A stretch of DNA of 64,000 bases, from contig NZ_CP059556.1 of the NCBI RefSeq assembly GCF_024734405.1, forward strand, positions 4,712,001-4,776,000, given 5' to 3'. The stretch is from Saccharopolyspora gregorii (GTDB lineage Bacteria; Actinomycetota; Actinomycetes; Mycobacteriales; Pseudonocardiaceae). The stretch's first letter is position 1. Every line of letters begins with the position of its first letter. This document shows, piece by piece, positions 17,459 through 26,574 of the stretch. The notes under the pieces are model-generated. The model worked only from the letters and a program-made list of their open reading frames with translations. It was not told the DNA's origin and did no database searches. The position numbers were made by a program, and so were the translations under genes.

Positions 17459-18511
17459 TCAGCCCGCGACGCGCCGGATCGAGTTGACCGGGGCGATGCT
17501 GTCGTACTTGGCGACCTTCACCACGTCGCCCTCGGTGGGGGCGTGCACGGCCTTGCCGTTGCCGACGTACATCGCGACGTGGCTGACCGGGCTGTAGTAG
17601 AAGATCAGGTCGCCGGGCTGGAGCTGGCTGGCCGAGACGCTCTTGCCCTCGGTGACCTGCGACTTGGTCGAGCCGCCGATGCTCACGCCCGCCTGCTTGT
17701 AGGCCCACTGCATCAGGCCGGAGCAGTCGAAGGTGCTCGGGCCCTTGGCGCCGTAGACGTACGACGAGCCCTGCTTGCTCAGCGCCGCGGTGACCGCTGC
17801 GGCGGCCGAACCGCTGCCGCCCGCGAACTCGTAGTCGGTCTCGCCGCCACCGGTCAGCGAGGACTGCTCGTCCTCGGTGAGCTCGGCGTAGCGCTCCTTG
17901 ACCTTGGCGATCTGCGCGTCCATGTCGGCCTTCTTGCGGCCGATCTCGTCCTGGATGCGGGCCGCGTCGGCCTCGGCCTGGGCCGCCTGGTTGCGGGCGT
18001 CCTGGGCGCGCTTGGTGGCGTCCTCGGCCTGGTGCACCGCGGCGGACAGGCGCTTGATCGCGTCGTTGTTGTCCTTGGCCAGCACGTCCAGCGCGGAGGC
18101 GCGGTCGAGAAAGTCGTTCGGGGATTCGCTCACCAGCAGCGCGGAGAGCTTGTTCAGCCGGGCGCCCTGGTAGGAGGCGGTGGTCAGCTGGTCGACCTGG
18201 CCGCGGAAGCGCTCTTCCTCGACCCGGGCCTGCGCGGCGACCTGCTCGGCCTGGTCCGCCTCGGCGGTGGAGCGGTCGAGCTCCGCCTTCTTGGCCGCGT
18301 GGTCGTCCTCGGCCTTCTTGTAGTCCTCGGTGACGACTTCGGCCTGGTGCGAGAGCTCGCGCACCTGCTTGGCCGCGTCCGAGGCGTTGTCGGGGAGTTG
18401 GGGGTCTGCGATCGCCGGCGCGGAGGTCATGCTGACGGCGGCGGCGACCGCCGAGGCCGCCAGGGCTCCGCGCATCGTGCGCTTCAATCGGTGCGACGCC
18501 ACGTCGCGCAT
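17459..18511 (-). CDS. NlpC/P60 peptidoglycan endopeptidase, RipA-like, with coiled coil
   Basis: Secreted D,L-endopeptidase (350 residues) that cuts the peptidoglycan stem peptide, used in cell separation or wall remodelling. A signal peptide ends near APAIADP (about 37). A long coiled coil rich in Ala/Glu/Lys (40-215) follows. The C40 domain (240-350) has the catalytic Cys in TFDCSGLMQWAY (about 263) and His in SPVSHVAMYVGNG (about 310). The coiled coil probably occludes or tethers the enzyme, as in RipA. The ATG at 18511 follows AAGGAG unusually closely; GTG at 18502 is an alternative. The leader carries a c-di-AMP-type riboswitch. M. tuberculosis Rv2190c occupies the same place. Confidence 0.93.
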   Translation of the reverse strand: MRDVASHRLKRTMRGALAASAVAAAVSMTSAPAIADPQLPDNASDAAKQVRELSHQAEVVTEDYKKAEDDHAAKKAELDRSTAEADQAEQVAAQARVEEERFRGQVDQLTTASYQGARLNKLSALLVSESPNDFLDRASALDVLAKDNNDAIKRLSAAVHQAEDATKRAQDARNQAAQAEADAARIQDEIGRKKADMDAQIAKVKERYAELTEDEQSSLTGGGETDYEFAGGSGSAAAAVTAALSKQGSSYVYGAKGPSTFDCSGLMQWAYKQAGVSIGGSTKSQVTEGKSVSASQLQPGDLIFYYSPVSHVAMYVGNGKAVHAPTEGDVVKVAKYDSIAPVNSIRRVAG

Positions 18512-18528
18512 AGCTCCTTCGTTGTCGA

Positions 18529-18647
18529 CCGCCTACCGAGAACGCAGGGGTGGTCCGGAGCGATCCCGGACTCCGGGCGCGTTGCGGCGCCCGCTCACCC
18601 CACGGGGGCAGGTCCCGGTTCGGCTCCCCGACTAGCCGATTCGGCGG
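18529..18647 (-). ncRNA. c-di-AMP riboswitch (ydaO/yuaA type)
   Basis: On the minus strand the leader shows the landmarks of this class in order. The P1 strand CCGCC is followed by GAATC. Then come GGGGAGCCGAACCGGGACC, a GTGGGGTGA block, a GC-rich variable hairpin (GGGCGCC...GGCGCCC-like, then GTCCGG...CCGGAC), CACCCC, and the closing TCGGTAGGCGG, whose GGCGG re-pairs with CCGCC to close P1. The AAGGAG ribosome-binding site follows 9 bases later. This class controls cell-wall hydrolases in actinomycetes (established). Ligand binding usually lowers expression; that is inferred here. Confidence 0.8.
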
Positions 18648-18698
18648 CGCTTCGCGGAGGACCCGGAGTGGGTCGCTGATCGCCGCGAAGACGCGGTA

Positions 18699-18727
18699 AG
18701 GCTACGAAAGGTGAAGCGTGACGTCTA
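18699..18727 (-). promoter_or_regulatory. Promoter of the riboswitch/NlpC transcript
   Basis: TAGACG (one mismatch to the TTGACG consensus), 17 bases, TAGCCT. It would start the RNA near 18692, giving a leader of about 180 bases that includes the whole riboswitch. Confidence 0.45.
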
Positions 18728-18905
18728 GAAGAGGGGGGTAATTCTTCTGAACACTGCGCAATAGCACAATGGGATTATCTTCATACGCGGAGCGTGATCA
18801 GATTGCCCGATCTTCTGACCAGCGGCTCCCCGAAGGGTCGGCCCGGACCGGATCGGCCCAGCGCACCGGAAGATCGCGCTATGAGATCCACCACGCGCCC
18901 CGGCC

Positions 18906-20324
18906 TCACACCCGGTTCAGGCGCTCCAGCAGCACCGCCGACGCCACCGCGTACGCGCCCGTGCGCCGCACCGACGTGACCACCGCGCGGTCCGAGGTCG
19001 CCACCACCAGCTGCCTGCCCTGCGGCTCGGCCACCACCAGTTCCCGGATCACGTCGTCCGCGATCACCCCGGGCGGGCTGAACATCACCCGCACCCCGCG
19101 CGGGCCCGCCGTCGGCACCGACAGCACGTCCGCCCCGTCGAACACCACCGTCACCTCGGCACCGGTGCGCGCCGCCAGCGCGGCCAGCTGGTGCGCCAGC
19201 CGGTTGCGCTGGTCGGCCAGCGGCAGGTCCGGGTAGCCGGTCTTCGTCACGTTGTAGCCGTCGACGATCAGGTGCACCGCGGGCAGCGCCAGCAACCGGT
19301 CCAACGCCGCCGCGTCGGCGACCCGGCCCGTCTCCCCCGAATCCGGCCGCACCCGCTGCACCACGTCCGCCGGGCGCGGCCCGTGGCCCACCGCGCGCAG
19401 CTCCCGGCGCAGCCCGCCGAGCGCGCCCTCCATCGTCTCCAGCAGCAGCGAGATCCGGACCTCGTCGCCCTGGCGGGCCTCCCGGGCCGACTGGCGGGCC
19501 ACCTCGGTCTCGGCCGCCGCGCGCTGCGCGCGGTCCCGCTCCTCCTGCGCGCGGGCGCGCTCCCGGTCCCGCTGCGCGCGCAGCTCCGCCAGCTCCGAAC
19601 CGATCCGCTCGTGCGCCTCGGCGAGTTCCGCCCGCGCCGCCTGCGCGTCGTCCTTGGCCTCCTTGAGCCGCACGCCCTGCTCCCGCAGCCGCTTGCGCAG
19701 CCGGTCGGCCTCCGAACCGGACTCGTCCCCGGCCCGTTCCCCGGCGCGGCGGGCCTCGGCCAGCTCGGCCTGCAACCGGTCCACCTCCCCGGCGAGGCGC
19801 TGGGCGCGGGCCTGCGCCGAATCCCGCTCGCCGCGCAACCGGCCCTGCTCCACGCGGAACGCGACCAGCTCCAGGTAGTGGCCCGTGTTCGGCAGCGCCA
19901 GCAGCACACCCGCCACGGCCACCACCACCGGGTCCGGGTGCACCCCGTCCAGGCCCTCAGGGCGGTTCTCCCGGCACCAATCGACGACCGCGGTGCGGAA
20001 CACCGGGGAGTCCCGCAGCGCCGCCACGAGCGGTCCTCGGCCGAGCTTCGCGCGCTTCGCCGGGGCGAACCGGACCACCGGTCGCAGCGGGGCGGGCACG
20101 TCCGAGGGCCGCACGTCGTCGAGGGCCTCCGCCGCCAGCTCGGCGAGCCGGGCGCGCACCGGTGCGGGCAGCTCCTCCGGGTCCTCGGCACCGCACTCCC
20201 GGGACCGTTCCGGTGCGGACTGGTCGAGACCGGTCTCCGGGGCACCGACCGGCGCCTGCCGCGGACCGTCCACAGCAGACTCTTCGGTGCGCGGGGAGTC
20301 AGCACCCGACGTCGGCGGAACCAC
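18906..20324 (-). CDS. NYN-domain (PIN-like) RNA-binding/nuclease protein with coiled coil
   Basis: 472 residues. The N-terminal 50 residues are disordered. Residues 55-150 form a helical domain. A long charged coiled coil covers about 155-300. The C-terminal 150 residues are a YacP-type NYN domain with acidic metal-site residues in LIVDGYNVTKTGYP (about 350), VVFDGAD and VIADDVIRE, and SDRAV. NYN proteins of the YacP/Rae1 class cleave RNA, sometimes on ribosomes (family knowledge); activity here is inferred. GTG start with TAGCCT 6 bases upstream and no ribosome-binding site. Divergent from the DEDDh/GIY-YIG gene with only 74 bases between starts. Confidence 0.85.
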   Translation of the reverse strand: MVPPTSGADSPRTEESAVDGPRQAPVGAPETGLDQSAPERSRECGAEDPEELPAPVRARLAELAAEALDDVRPSDVPAPLRPVVRFAPAKRAKLGRGPLVAALRDSPVFRTAVVDWCRENRPEGLDGVHPDPVVVAVAGVLLALPNTGHYLELVAFRVEQGRLRGERDSAQARAQRLAGEVDRLQAELAEARRAGERAGDESGSEADRLRKRLREQGVRLKEAKDDAQAARAELAEAHERIGSELAELRAQRDRERARAQEERDRAQRAAAETEVARQSAREARQGDEVRISLLLETMEGALGGLRRELRAVGHGPRPADVVQRVRPDSGETGRVADAAALDRLLALPAVHLIVDGYNVTKTGYPDLPLADQRNRLAHQLAALAARTGAEVTVVFDGADVLSVPTAGPRGVRVMFSPPGVIADDVIRELVVAEPQGRQLVVATSDRAVVTSVRRTGAYAVASAVLLERLNRV

Positions 20325-20330
20325 GCCCCC

Positions 20331-20336
20331 AGGCTA
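20331..20336 (-). promoter_or_regulatory. -10 box of the NYN gene (leaderless)
   Basis: TAGCCT, 6 bases (GGGGGC), then GTG. Back to back with the promoter at 20386-20391. Confidence 0.55.
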
Positions 20337-20385
20337 GTCGGCCGCTCCCCGTTCACCCGATCCGGAGGTTGTCGGGGACCCGTCG

Positions 20386-20391
20386 TAGCGT
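20386..20391 (+). promoter_or_regulatory. -10 box of the DEDDh/GIY-YIG gene (leaderless)
   Basis: TAGCGT, 7 bases (GCACGCG), then ATG. The two divergent -10 boxes are about 50 bases apart, so the promoters must overlap. Confidence 0.55.
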
Positions 20392-20398
20392 GCACGCG

Positions 20399-22117
20399 AT
20401 GACCGGGCAGCTGACCTTCGACGAGATCGACGACGAACTCCCGCTGCACCGCGCCACCTTCGTCGTCGTCGACCTGGAGACCACCGGCGGCAGCGCCCGG
20501 CAGGACACCGTCACCGAAATCGGCGCGGTGAAGGTGCGCGGCGGCGAAGTCCTCGGCGAGTTCGGCACCCTCGTCGACCCCGGGCGCGAGATCCCGCCGA
20601 TGGTCGTCTCGATCACCGGCATCACGCAGGCGATGGTGCACGGCGCTCCCCGGTTCGACTCGGTGCTGCCCGCGTTCCTGGAGTTCGCCCGGGACGCGGT
20701 GCTGGTCGCGCACAACGCCCCGTTCGACGTGGGCTTCCTGCGAGCCGAGTGCGAGCGGCTCGGCGTCGCGTGGCCGAAGCCGGCCGTGCTGTGCACCGCG
20801 AAGCTCGCCCGCCGGGTGCTGGGCAAGGACGAGACGCCGAACCACAAGCTCGGCACCCTCGCCCGCGTGCTGCACGCCCGCACCACCCCGGTGCACCGCG
20901 CCCTCGACGACGCCCGCGCCACCGTCGACGTGCTGCACGCGCTGCTGGAGCGCCTCGGGCCGCTGGGGGTGCGGACCGTGCCGGAACTGCTGGAGCACCT
21001 GCCCGACGTCACCCCGCAGCAGCGCCGCAACCGCGGCCTCGCCGACCCGCTGCCGCACGCCCCTGGCGTGTACCTGTTCCGCGGCCCGAACGAGGAGGTG
21101 CTCTACGTCGGCACCGCCTCCGACCTGCAGCGCCGGGTCCGGCAGTACTTCACCGCCGGGGAACGCCGCGCCCGCGTCAAGGAGATGGCGGGGCTCGCGC
21201 AGCGGGTGGACCACGTCGAGTGCGCGCACCCGCTGGAGGCCGAGGTGCGGGAGCTGCGGCTGCTCGGCGCGCACCAGCCCCGCTACAACCGCCGCTCCAA
21301 GTTCCCGAAGCGCACCTGGTGGGTGGTGCTCACCGAGGAGGCGTTCCCGCGGCTGTCGATCGTGCGCACCGCCCGCGACGGCGCGCTCGGCCCGTTCCGC
21401 TCCCGCACCGCGGCCGCGGCGGCGGTGGAGGCCCTGCACGCGGGCGGTTCGCTGCGCCGCTGCACCGAGCGGATCCCGGCGCGCGACCAGCGCGGCCGTC
21501 CGTGCGCGCTGCACGAGCTGGGGCGCTGCGCGGCACCGTGCGCCGGGCTGCAGGGCGTCGAGGAGTACGCACCGGAGGTGATCTCGGTGCGCGAGGTGAT
21601 CTCCGGCTCGCCCCGCTGGGAACCCGGTGGGCTGCTCGACCGGCTGCGCGCGGAACTGGGCCGCTTCTCCGCCGAGGAGCGCTTCGAGGACGCCGCCGCG
21701 GCCCGCGACCGGCTCGCCGAACTGGTGCGGGCGCTGGACCGGGCGCAGCGCTGGGCGGCGCTGGCGGCGGTGCCCGAACTGGTCGCCGCCCGCCCCGACG
21801 GTTCCGGCGGCTGGCAGCTCGCGGTGGTCCGCCACGGCAGGCTCGCCGCCGCCGGGAACGCGCGCCGCGGGGTGCCGCCGATGCCGGTGGTCGACGCGCT
21901 GCAGGCCGCCGCGGAGACGGTGGTGCCCGAGCCGGGCCCGCTGCGCGGCGCCCCCGCCGACGAGGTGCGGGTGGTGCACCGCTGGCTGACCACCGGCGGC
22001 ACCCGGCTGGTCCGCTGCGCGCAGCCGTGGTCGGAACCGGCCGGTTCCGCGGCGTCCTGGCGGGAGTGGCTGGAGCGGGCCGCCAAGGCCAGGGCCCCGT
22101 ACCCGGCCGCCGACTGA
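20399..22117 (+). CDS. DEDDh 3'-5' exonuclease fused to a GIY-YIG (UvrC N-terminal-like) nuclease
   Basis: 572 residues joining two nuclease modules. Residues 15-185 are a DnaQ-like exonuclease: FVVVDLETTGG (Asp-x-Glu), HNAPFDVGFL, and HRALDDARATVDV supplying the His-Asp pair. Residues about 218-300 are a GIY-YIG domain (APGVYLFRGPNEEVLYVGTA, DLQRRVRQYF). A UVR-like helical hairpin lies near 415-450 (LGRFSAEERFEDAAAARDRLAEL). The fusion corresponds to Rv2191 and resembles the Cho/UvrC incision module joined to an exonuclease, which suggests DNA repair (inference). ATG at 20399 is chosen for homology and the upstream TAGCGT box. Confidence 0.9.
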   Translation: MTGQLTFDEIDDELPLHRATFVVVDLETTGGSARQDTVTEIGAVKVRGGEVLGEFGTLVDPGREIPPMVVSITGITQAMVHGAPRFDSVLPAFLEFARDAVLVAHNAPFDVGFLRAECERLGVAWPKPAVLCTAKLARRVLGKDETPNHKLGTLARVLHARTTPVHRALDDARATVDVLHALLERLGPLGVRTVPELLEHLPDVTPQQRRNRGLADPLPHAPGVYLFRGPNEEVLYVGTASDLQRRVRQYFTAGERRARVKEMAGLAQRVDHVECAHPLEAEVRELRLLGAHQPRYNRRSKFPKRTWWVVLTEEAFPRLSIVRTARDGALGPFRSRTAAAAAVEALHAGGSLRRCTERIPARDQRGRPCALHELGRCAAPCAGLQGVEEYAPEVISVREVISGSPRWEPGGLLDRLRAELGRFSAEERFEDAAAARDRLAELVRALDRAQRWAALAAVPELVAARPDGSGGWQLAVVRHGRLAAAGNARRGVPPMPVVDALQAAAETVVPEPGPLRGAPADEVRVVHRWLTTGGTRLVRCAQPWSEPAGSAASWREWLERAAKARAPYPAAD

Positions 22118-22138
22118 CCGGCCGGTCCTCGAACGAGC

Positions 22139-22174
22139 GAACGGCCCGGCACCCCTGGGGGCACCGGGCCGTTC
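22139..22174. terminator. Bidirectional terminator between the exonuclease gene and qcrB
   Basis: GAACGGCCCGG pairs with CCGGGCCGTTC; an inner CCCC/GGGG helix tops the stem. Located between converging stop codons. Confidence 0.8.
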
Positions 22175-22189
22175 AGCCGTGCGTGCGGC

Positions 22190-23857
22190 TCACTCGGAGG
22201 GCTGCTGCGGCTTCCCGCCGGAGACCAGCTCGCGCTGCTCCCGCTCCTCGTGCGCCAGGCGCTCGTTCTCGGCGCGCGCCCGCGCCAGCGCCTCGGTCTC
22301 CTCCGCCGGGTCCGGCTTGAGCCAGCTGCCCTCGACGGGGGTGCCCGCGGCACCGAGCTTGTTCATCTTCTTCGGCACCGAAGCGCCCTGGTACGGCAGC
22401 TCCTCGGGGTGGCCGTGCGAGTCGACCGGGCCGAGCGGCTGGTGCACCTCGATGAACTCGCCGTGCGGCAGCCGCTTGATGATGCCGGTCTCCACGCCGT
22501 GCTCCAGCACCTCGCGGTCCGAGCGCTGCAGGCCCAGGCAGATCCGGTAGGTCACCCAGTAGGCCAGCGGCGGCAGCAGCAGCAGGCCGATGCGGCCGCC
22601 CCACGTCATCGCGTTCAGCGAGATGTTCAGCTCGAACGCGATCACGTCGTTCATGCCGGACACCATCAGCACGCCGAAGAACGCCAGTGCCATCATGCCG
22701 AGGCTCGTGCGTACCGGGTTGTCCCGCGGACGCTGCAGCAGGTTGTGGTGCGCGTCGTCCCCGCTGAGCTTGCGCTCGATCATCGGGTACGCGATGAGCA
22801 GCGTGAACATGATGCCCATGCCCAGCGCACCGCAGAAGAACACCGGCGGCACCGTGTACGGCCCGATGTAGAGCTCCCAGGCCGGCCAGATCCGCAGGAT
22901 GCCGTCCGCCCACATCAGGTACCAGTCCGGCTGCGAGGCGGCGGAGACCTGCGAGCCGATGTACGGCCCGAGGTTCCAGATCGCGTTGATCTGGAAGACA
23001 CCGCTCATGATCGCCAGGATGCCGGTGGTCAGCGCGAAGAACGCACCGCTCTTGAGCGCGAAGGTCGGCATGATGCGGATGCCGACGACGTTCGACTCCT
23101 TGCGCTTCGGCCCGGGGAACTGCGTGTGCTTCTGGTACCAGACCAGCGCGAGGTGCGCCGCGACCAGGCCGAGCATGATCCCGGGCAGCACCAGCACGTG
23201 CAGGATGTACAGCCGCGGGATGATCTCCGTGCCGGGGAACTCCCCGCCGAACAGCGCCCAGTGCATCCAGGTGCCGAGCACCGGGATGGACAGCACGATG
23301 CCGGACATGGTGGCGCGGACGCCGGTACCGGAGAGCAGGTCGTCCGGCAGCGAGTAGCCGAAGAAGCCCTCGAACATGCCCAGAATCAGCAGCAGCGAGC
23401 CGATGACCCAGTTCCCCTCACGCGGGCGCCGGAACGCACCGGTGAAGAAGATCCGGAACATGTGGGCCATCATCCCGGCCACGAACAGCAGCGCCGCCCA
23501 GTGGTGCAGCTGCCGGATGAACAGGCCGCCGCGGACCTCGAACGAGATGTCGAGGGTGCTCGCGAACGCCTTGGACATCTCGACGTCCTGCAGGTTCCGG
23601 AACACCCCGTCGTAGGTGACCTCCTCCATGGAGGGGTCGAAGAACATCGTGAGGTAGATCCCGGTCAGGATCAGGATGATGAAGGTGTAGAGCGCGATCT
23701 CGCCGAGCAGGAACGACCAGTGCGTCGGGAAGACCTTGTTCAACTGGCGGCGGATGCCCGGCGCCATGTTGTAGCGCTTGTCCGCCTCGTCGGCCGCGGA
23801 GGCCGCCTTCCGGTAGAGCTTGCTCTCCGGTTTGGTGGGCGTCGTGATCGAACTCAT
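22190..23857 (-). CDS. qcrB: Cytochrome bc1 complex cytochrome b subunit
   Basis: Integral membrane subunit (555 residues) carrying haems bL and bH and the quinol sites of the actinobacterial bcc complex. The N-terminal domain has at least eight helices with haem His residues in [13 protein letters not shown] and around [22 protein letters not shown]. The PEWY-type Qo motif is seen as [11 protein letters not shown] (PDWY form). A long charged C-terminal tail after residue 440 is typical of the actinobacterial version. GGGAG lies 8 bases before the ATG. It overlaps the end of qcrA by 4 bases (ATGA). Electrons pass to the diheme QcrC and on to the aa3 oxidase as a supercomplex (established). 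Confidence 0.96.
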   Translation of the reverse strand: MSSITTPTKPESKLYRKAASAADEADKRYNMAPGIRRQLNKVFPTHWSFLLGEIALYTFIILILTGIYLTMFFDPSMEEVTYDGVFRNLQDVEMSKAFASTLDISFEVRGGLFIRQLHHWAALLFVAGMMAHMFRIFFTGAFRRPREGNWVIGSLLLILGMFEGFFGYSLPDDLLSGTGVRATMSGIVLSIPVLGTWMHWALFGGEFPGTEIIPRLYILHVLVLPGIMLGLVAAHLALVWYQKHTQFPGPKRKESNVVGIRIMPTFALKSGAFFALTTGILAIMSGVFQINAIWNLGPYIGSQVSAASQPDWYLMWADGILRIWPAWELYIGPYTVPPVFFCGALGMGIMFTLLIAYPMIERKLSGDDAHHNLLQRPRDNPVRTSLGMMALAFFGVLMVSGMNDVIAFELNISLNAMTWGGRIGLLLLPPLAYWVTYRICLGLQRSDREVLEHGVETGIIKRLPHGEFIEVHQPLGPVDSHGHPEELPYQGASVPKKMNKLGAAGTPVEGSWLKPDPAEETEALARARAENERLAHEEREQRELVSGGKPQQPSE

Positions 23858-25014
23858 GAGTTGCGCTCCCAGTACGCTGGGCCGACCGGCTCGATGAAGT
23901 CGTGCCTGGCCACGAAATATCCCTCTTCATCCACCGTGATCGGTAGCTGCGGCAGGGAACGGGTGGCCGGACCGAAGACCGGCTTGGCGTAAGTGTTGAC
24001 CACGTCGAACTGCGACTGGTGGCACGGGCAGAGCAGGCGACCGGTCTGCTGCTCGAACAGCGAGGTCGGGCAGCCCACGTGGGTGCACACCTTCGAGTAA
24101 GCGTAGTAGTCGCCGTAGTTGAAGTCCTCCTGGCCCTTGCGCTTGATCGGAGCGCTGCCCGGCCGGAGCCGGATGAGCATCACCGGGGCGTCGCTGCGGC
24201 GCAGCACCGAGACGAGCTTGTGCTCGTCCTCGCGGTCGGACTCGCGGAACGGGAAGACCGTCTCGAAGCCGCCCGCGTCGATGTCCTCCGGGCGCAGCAG
24301 CGACACGTCGTGCGGGTCGCCGGTGTCGCGCCGCAGGTAGACCTTCTCGTCGCCCTCCTTCATCCACGCCGTGTGCTTGAGGGAGTCGGGTCCCTCGGTC
24401 GCCCACGGGTTGCGGATGAAGCCGCCGATGGCGATGACGCCGGTGCCCAGGCCGAGCACGGCACCGCTGAAGGCGAGCGTGCGCTGGATCATGGAACGCC
24501 GGGCGAAACCGCTGCGCACGCCGGTGTCGGCGAGGATCGCGGTGGTCGTCTGCCGGTCGACCTCTTCGGAGCCGTGCCCGTCGTGGCGCTGCTGGATCGC
24601 GACCTCGTGCGGGATGAGCTTCTTGGCGTAGAGCACCACGCCCACCCCGATCGCGAAGATCGAGAGACCGAGGAACAGGCCGACCAGCGGCGTGTACAGG
24701 TTGTAGAGGAAGTACTCGCGACCGCCCTGCTGCGGGGTCACGTAGCCCCAGGGCCAGAACACGAACACCGCGATGAACGCGATCGCGGAGAGGCCGGCGA
24801 GCGCGAACCAGGCCGCGACCGCGCGCTCCGCCCGCTTCTCGGCGCGGGTGTTCTCCACCGGGAACGGGTCCTCGTAGTGGAGGAGCTCGACGCCGTCCAG
24901 CGCCAGCCCCAGCCGCATCTTCTCGTCGCGGCTCATCTCGGCCAGTTCGGCCTCGGTGTAGTCCCGCCTCGGGGTGTCGTGCCCCTCGTCCCGCGGGGTG
25001 TCACTTGCACTCAT
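23854..25014 (-). CDS. qcrA: Cytochrome bc1 complex Rieske iron-sulfur subunit
   Basis: 386-residue Rieske protein with the three transmembrane helices characteristic of actinobacteria (about 70-90, 105-130 and 185-210 in the mature order). The 2Fe-2S cluster motif lies near the C-terminus: [12 protein letters not shown] and [11 protein letters not shown], with two Cys and two His ligands and the disulfide cysteines. The start at 25014 is preferred over 25032 because its ATG overlaps the qcrC stop (ATGA) and the protein then begins [11 protein letters not shown]. The gene lies between qcrC and qcrB in the standard order. Confidence 0.96.
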   Translation of the reverse strand: MSASDTPRDEGHDTPRRDYTEAELAEMSRDEKMRLGLALDGVELLHYEDPFPVENTRAEKRAERAVAAWFALAGLSAIAFIAVFVFWPWGYVTPQQGGREYFLYNLYTPLVGLFLGLSIFAIGVGVVLYAKKLIPHEVAIQQRHDGHGSEEVDRQTTTAILADTGVRSGFARRSMIQRTLAFSGAVLGLGTGVIAIGGFIRNPWATEGPDSLKHTAWMKEGDEKVYLRRDTGDPHDVSLLRPEDIDAGGFETVFPFRESDREDEHKLVSVLRRSDAPVMLIRLRPGSAPIKRKGQEDFNYGDYYAYSKVCTHVGCPTSLFEQQTGRLLCPCHQSQFDVVNTYAKPVFGPATRSLPQLPITVDEEGYFVARHDFIEPVGPAYWERNS

Positions 25015-25814
25015 GCCCTGGCTCCGATCCACAGGGTGACGCCGATCAGCGCGCCGAGTCCGACGACCCAGGCGATGACGCTCTCCGAGGCGGGGCCGAA
25101 GCCGCCGAGGGAGCTGCCACCCGGGTTGTTGTTGTTGTTCGTCACGGACTTGACGTACGCGATGATGTCCTTCTTCTCCTCCGGCGTGAGCTGCCGGTCG
25201 GAGAACTTCGGCATGTTCTGCGGCCCGGTGAGCATCGCCTCGTAGATCTGCTGCTCGGTGGGAGCGTCGAGGCTGGGCGCGAACTTGCCGGACGACATCG
25301 CGATGCCGCGTCCGGTGAAGTTGTGGCAGGAGGCGCAGTTGAGCCGGAACAGCTCACCGCCTCGCGAGGAGTCGCCGGTGGCGGCGGCTCCGGTGGTGTC
25401 CGGGGACTCGGGGCCCCCGCCGTAGGTCTGCACGTAGGCGGCCATCGCGTCGATCTCCTCGGGGGAGAACTTCGCCGGCTTGCGGATCGCCTGGGCTTCC
25501 TGGCGGACCATCGGCATGCGGCCGGAGGAGACCTGGAAGTGGACGGCGGCCTCGCCGACGCCGACCAGGCTCGGGCCGCGGTCCTTCACGCCGCCCAGGT
25601 TCGCGCCGTGGCAGCTGATGCACGCGTTGTTGTAGAGCTGCTCGCCCTGCCTGACCAACGCCGGGTCCGCCGCGGCGTGCGCGGTCTGCGGCTCGGGGGT
25701 CAGGACGGTGTACAGCCCGCCCGCGCCGACCAAGGCGATCCCGAGCGCGAGGACACCGGAGAGCCTGCGCCGGAACTTGGATCCCGCGCGGTTCCGTTTC
25801 TTGATGGTGGTCAT
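25011..25814 (-). CDS. qcrC: Cytochrome bc1 complex diheme cytochrome c subunit
   Basis: 267-residue membrane-bound cytochrome cc. Two haem c sites are visible: CISCH (65-69) and CASCH (160-164). Sixth-ligand Met candidates are SSGRMPM and GPQNMP. An N-terminal signal/anchor (about 18-38) and a C-terminal helix ([19 protein letters not shown]) hold it in the membrane. The second haem replaces a separate soluble cytochrome c, feeding CuA of the aa3 oxidase directly (established for this family). The gene follows ctaE by 63 bases and is ATGA-coupled to qcrA. Confidence 0.96.
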   Translation of the reverse strand: MTTIKKRNRAGSKFRRRLSGVLALGIALVGAGGLYTVLTPEPQTAHAAADPALVRQGEQLYNNACISCHGANLGGVKDRGPSLVGVGEAAVHFQVSSGRMPMVRQEAQAIRKPAKFSPEEIDAMAAYVQTYGGGPESPDTTGAAATGDSSRGGELFRLNCASCHNFTGRGIAMSSGKFAPSLDAPTEQQIYEAMLTGPQNMPKFSDRQLTPEEKKDIIAYVKSVTNNNNNPGGSSLGGFGPASESVIAWVVGLGALIGVTLWIGARA

Positions 25815-25877
25815 GAGTGCGGCAACCCTTGCTGTCAGGTTCGGGGTGTTACGTGGCGGCCCGGTGGGGCCGGTGGA

Positions 25878-26480
25878 TCACGGAACGAGGTAGATCACGG
25901 CGAACAGTCCGATCCAGACGATGTCGACGAAGTGCCAGTAGTACGACACGACGATCGCCGCGATGGCCTGTGCCGGGGTGAACTTGCTCAGCTTGGTTCG
26001 GATGAGCAGGAACACGAAGGCGATGAGCCCGCCGATGACGTGCAGGCCGTGGAAGCCGGTCGTCATGAAGAACACCGTGCCGAACGCCGACGAGGCGATC
26101 GTCGTGTGGTGCGCGGTGACCAGCGTGTAGTACTCGCCGGCCTGCCCCAGCACGAAGATCGTGCCCATGATCAGCGTCACCACGTACCAGCGGCGCAGGC
26201 CGAACACGTCGCCGCGCTCGGCCGCGAACACACCCCACTGGCAGGTGAACGAGGACGCCACCAGGATCACCGTGAAGGGGAGGGCGTATGCGATGTTCAG
26301 CTCGCTGGGCGGCGGTGGCCACGCACCCTCGTTCTGCGCCTTCACCGTGAAGAACATGGCGAAGAGTCCAGCGAAGAACATCAGCTCGCTGGCCAACCAA
26401 ACGATGGTGCCGACGCTGACCATGTTCGGCCGGTTCAGCGAGTGCACGCGTTGACTGATTGAGGGCGCTGCCGTTGTCAC
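25878..26480 (-). CDS. ctaE: Cytochrome c oxidase subunit III
   Basis: 200-residue membrane subunit of the aa3 oxidase, with five helices and the conserved start of its core [30 protein letters not shown]. It is first in the ctaE-qcrC-qcrA-qcrB operon, the usual actinobacterial order, with ctaD elsewhere. The GTG at 26480 is chosen because a CATAAT box lies 7 bases before it, predicting a leaderless message starting [12 protein letters not shown] 26489 would add three residues. No Shine-Dalgarno sequence precedes either one. Confidence 0.94.
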   Translation of the reverse strand: MTTAAPSISQRVHSLNRPNMVSVGTIVWLASELMFFAGLFAMFFTVKAQNEGAWPPPPSELNIAYALPFTVILVASSFTCQWGVFAAERGDVFGLRRWYVVTLIMGTIFVLGQAGEYYTLVTAHHTTIASSAFGTVFFMTTGFHGLHVIGGLIAFVFLLIRTKLSKFTPAQAIAAIVVSYYWHFVDIVWIGLFAVIYLVP

Positions 26481-26487
26481 GCGACGC

Positions 26488-26493
26488 ATTATG
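26488..26493 (-). promoter_or_regulatory. -10 box of ctaE-qcrCAB operon (leaderless)
   Basis: CATAAT, 7 bases (GCGTCGC), then GTG at 26480. Drives the respiratory operon if the GTG is the true start. Confidence 0.5.
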
Positions 26494-26574
26494 TCCCGTG
26501 CGTTTTCCCGCTGCGCCCTCGGGTCCCGGGCGTGGCTCGTCGGTGATCGGATCGCGACCTGGAGGTAACTCATC

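Larger units (their letters stand above)
18512..18905. other. Long leader and promoter region of the NlpC/P60 gene
   Basis: About 390 bases without a gene. It contains the riboswitch (18529-18647), a promoter-like pair (18699-18727), and upstream of these an AT-richer stretch (18730-18800) in which I see no further signal. Confidence 0.6.

Noticed and set aside
19268-21979. 903-codon minus-strand frame spanning the divergent nuclease genes
   Set aside because: Runs through both real genes and their promoter region; biased composition.
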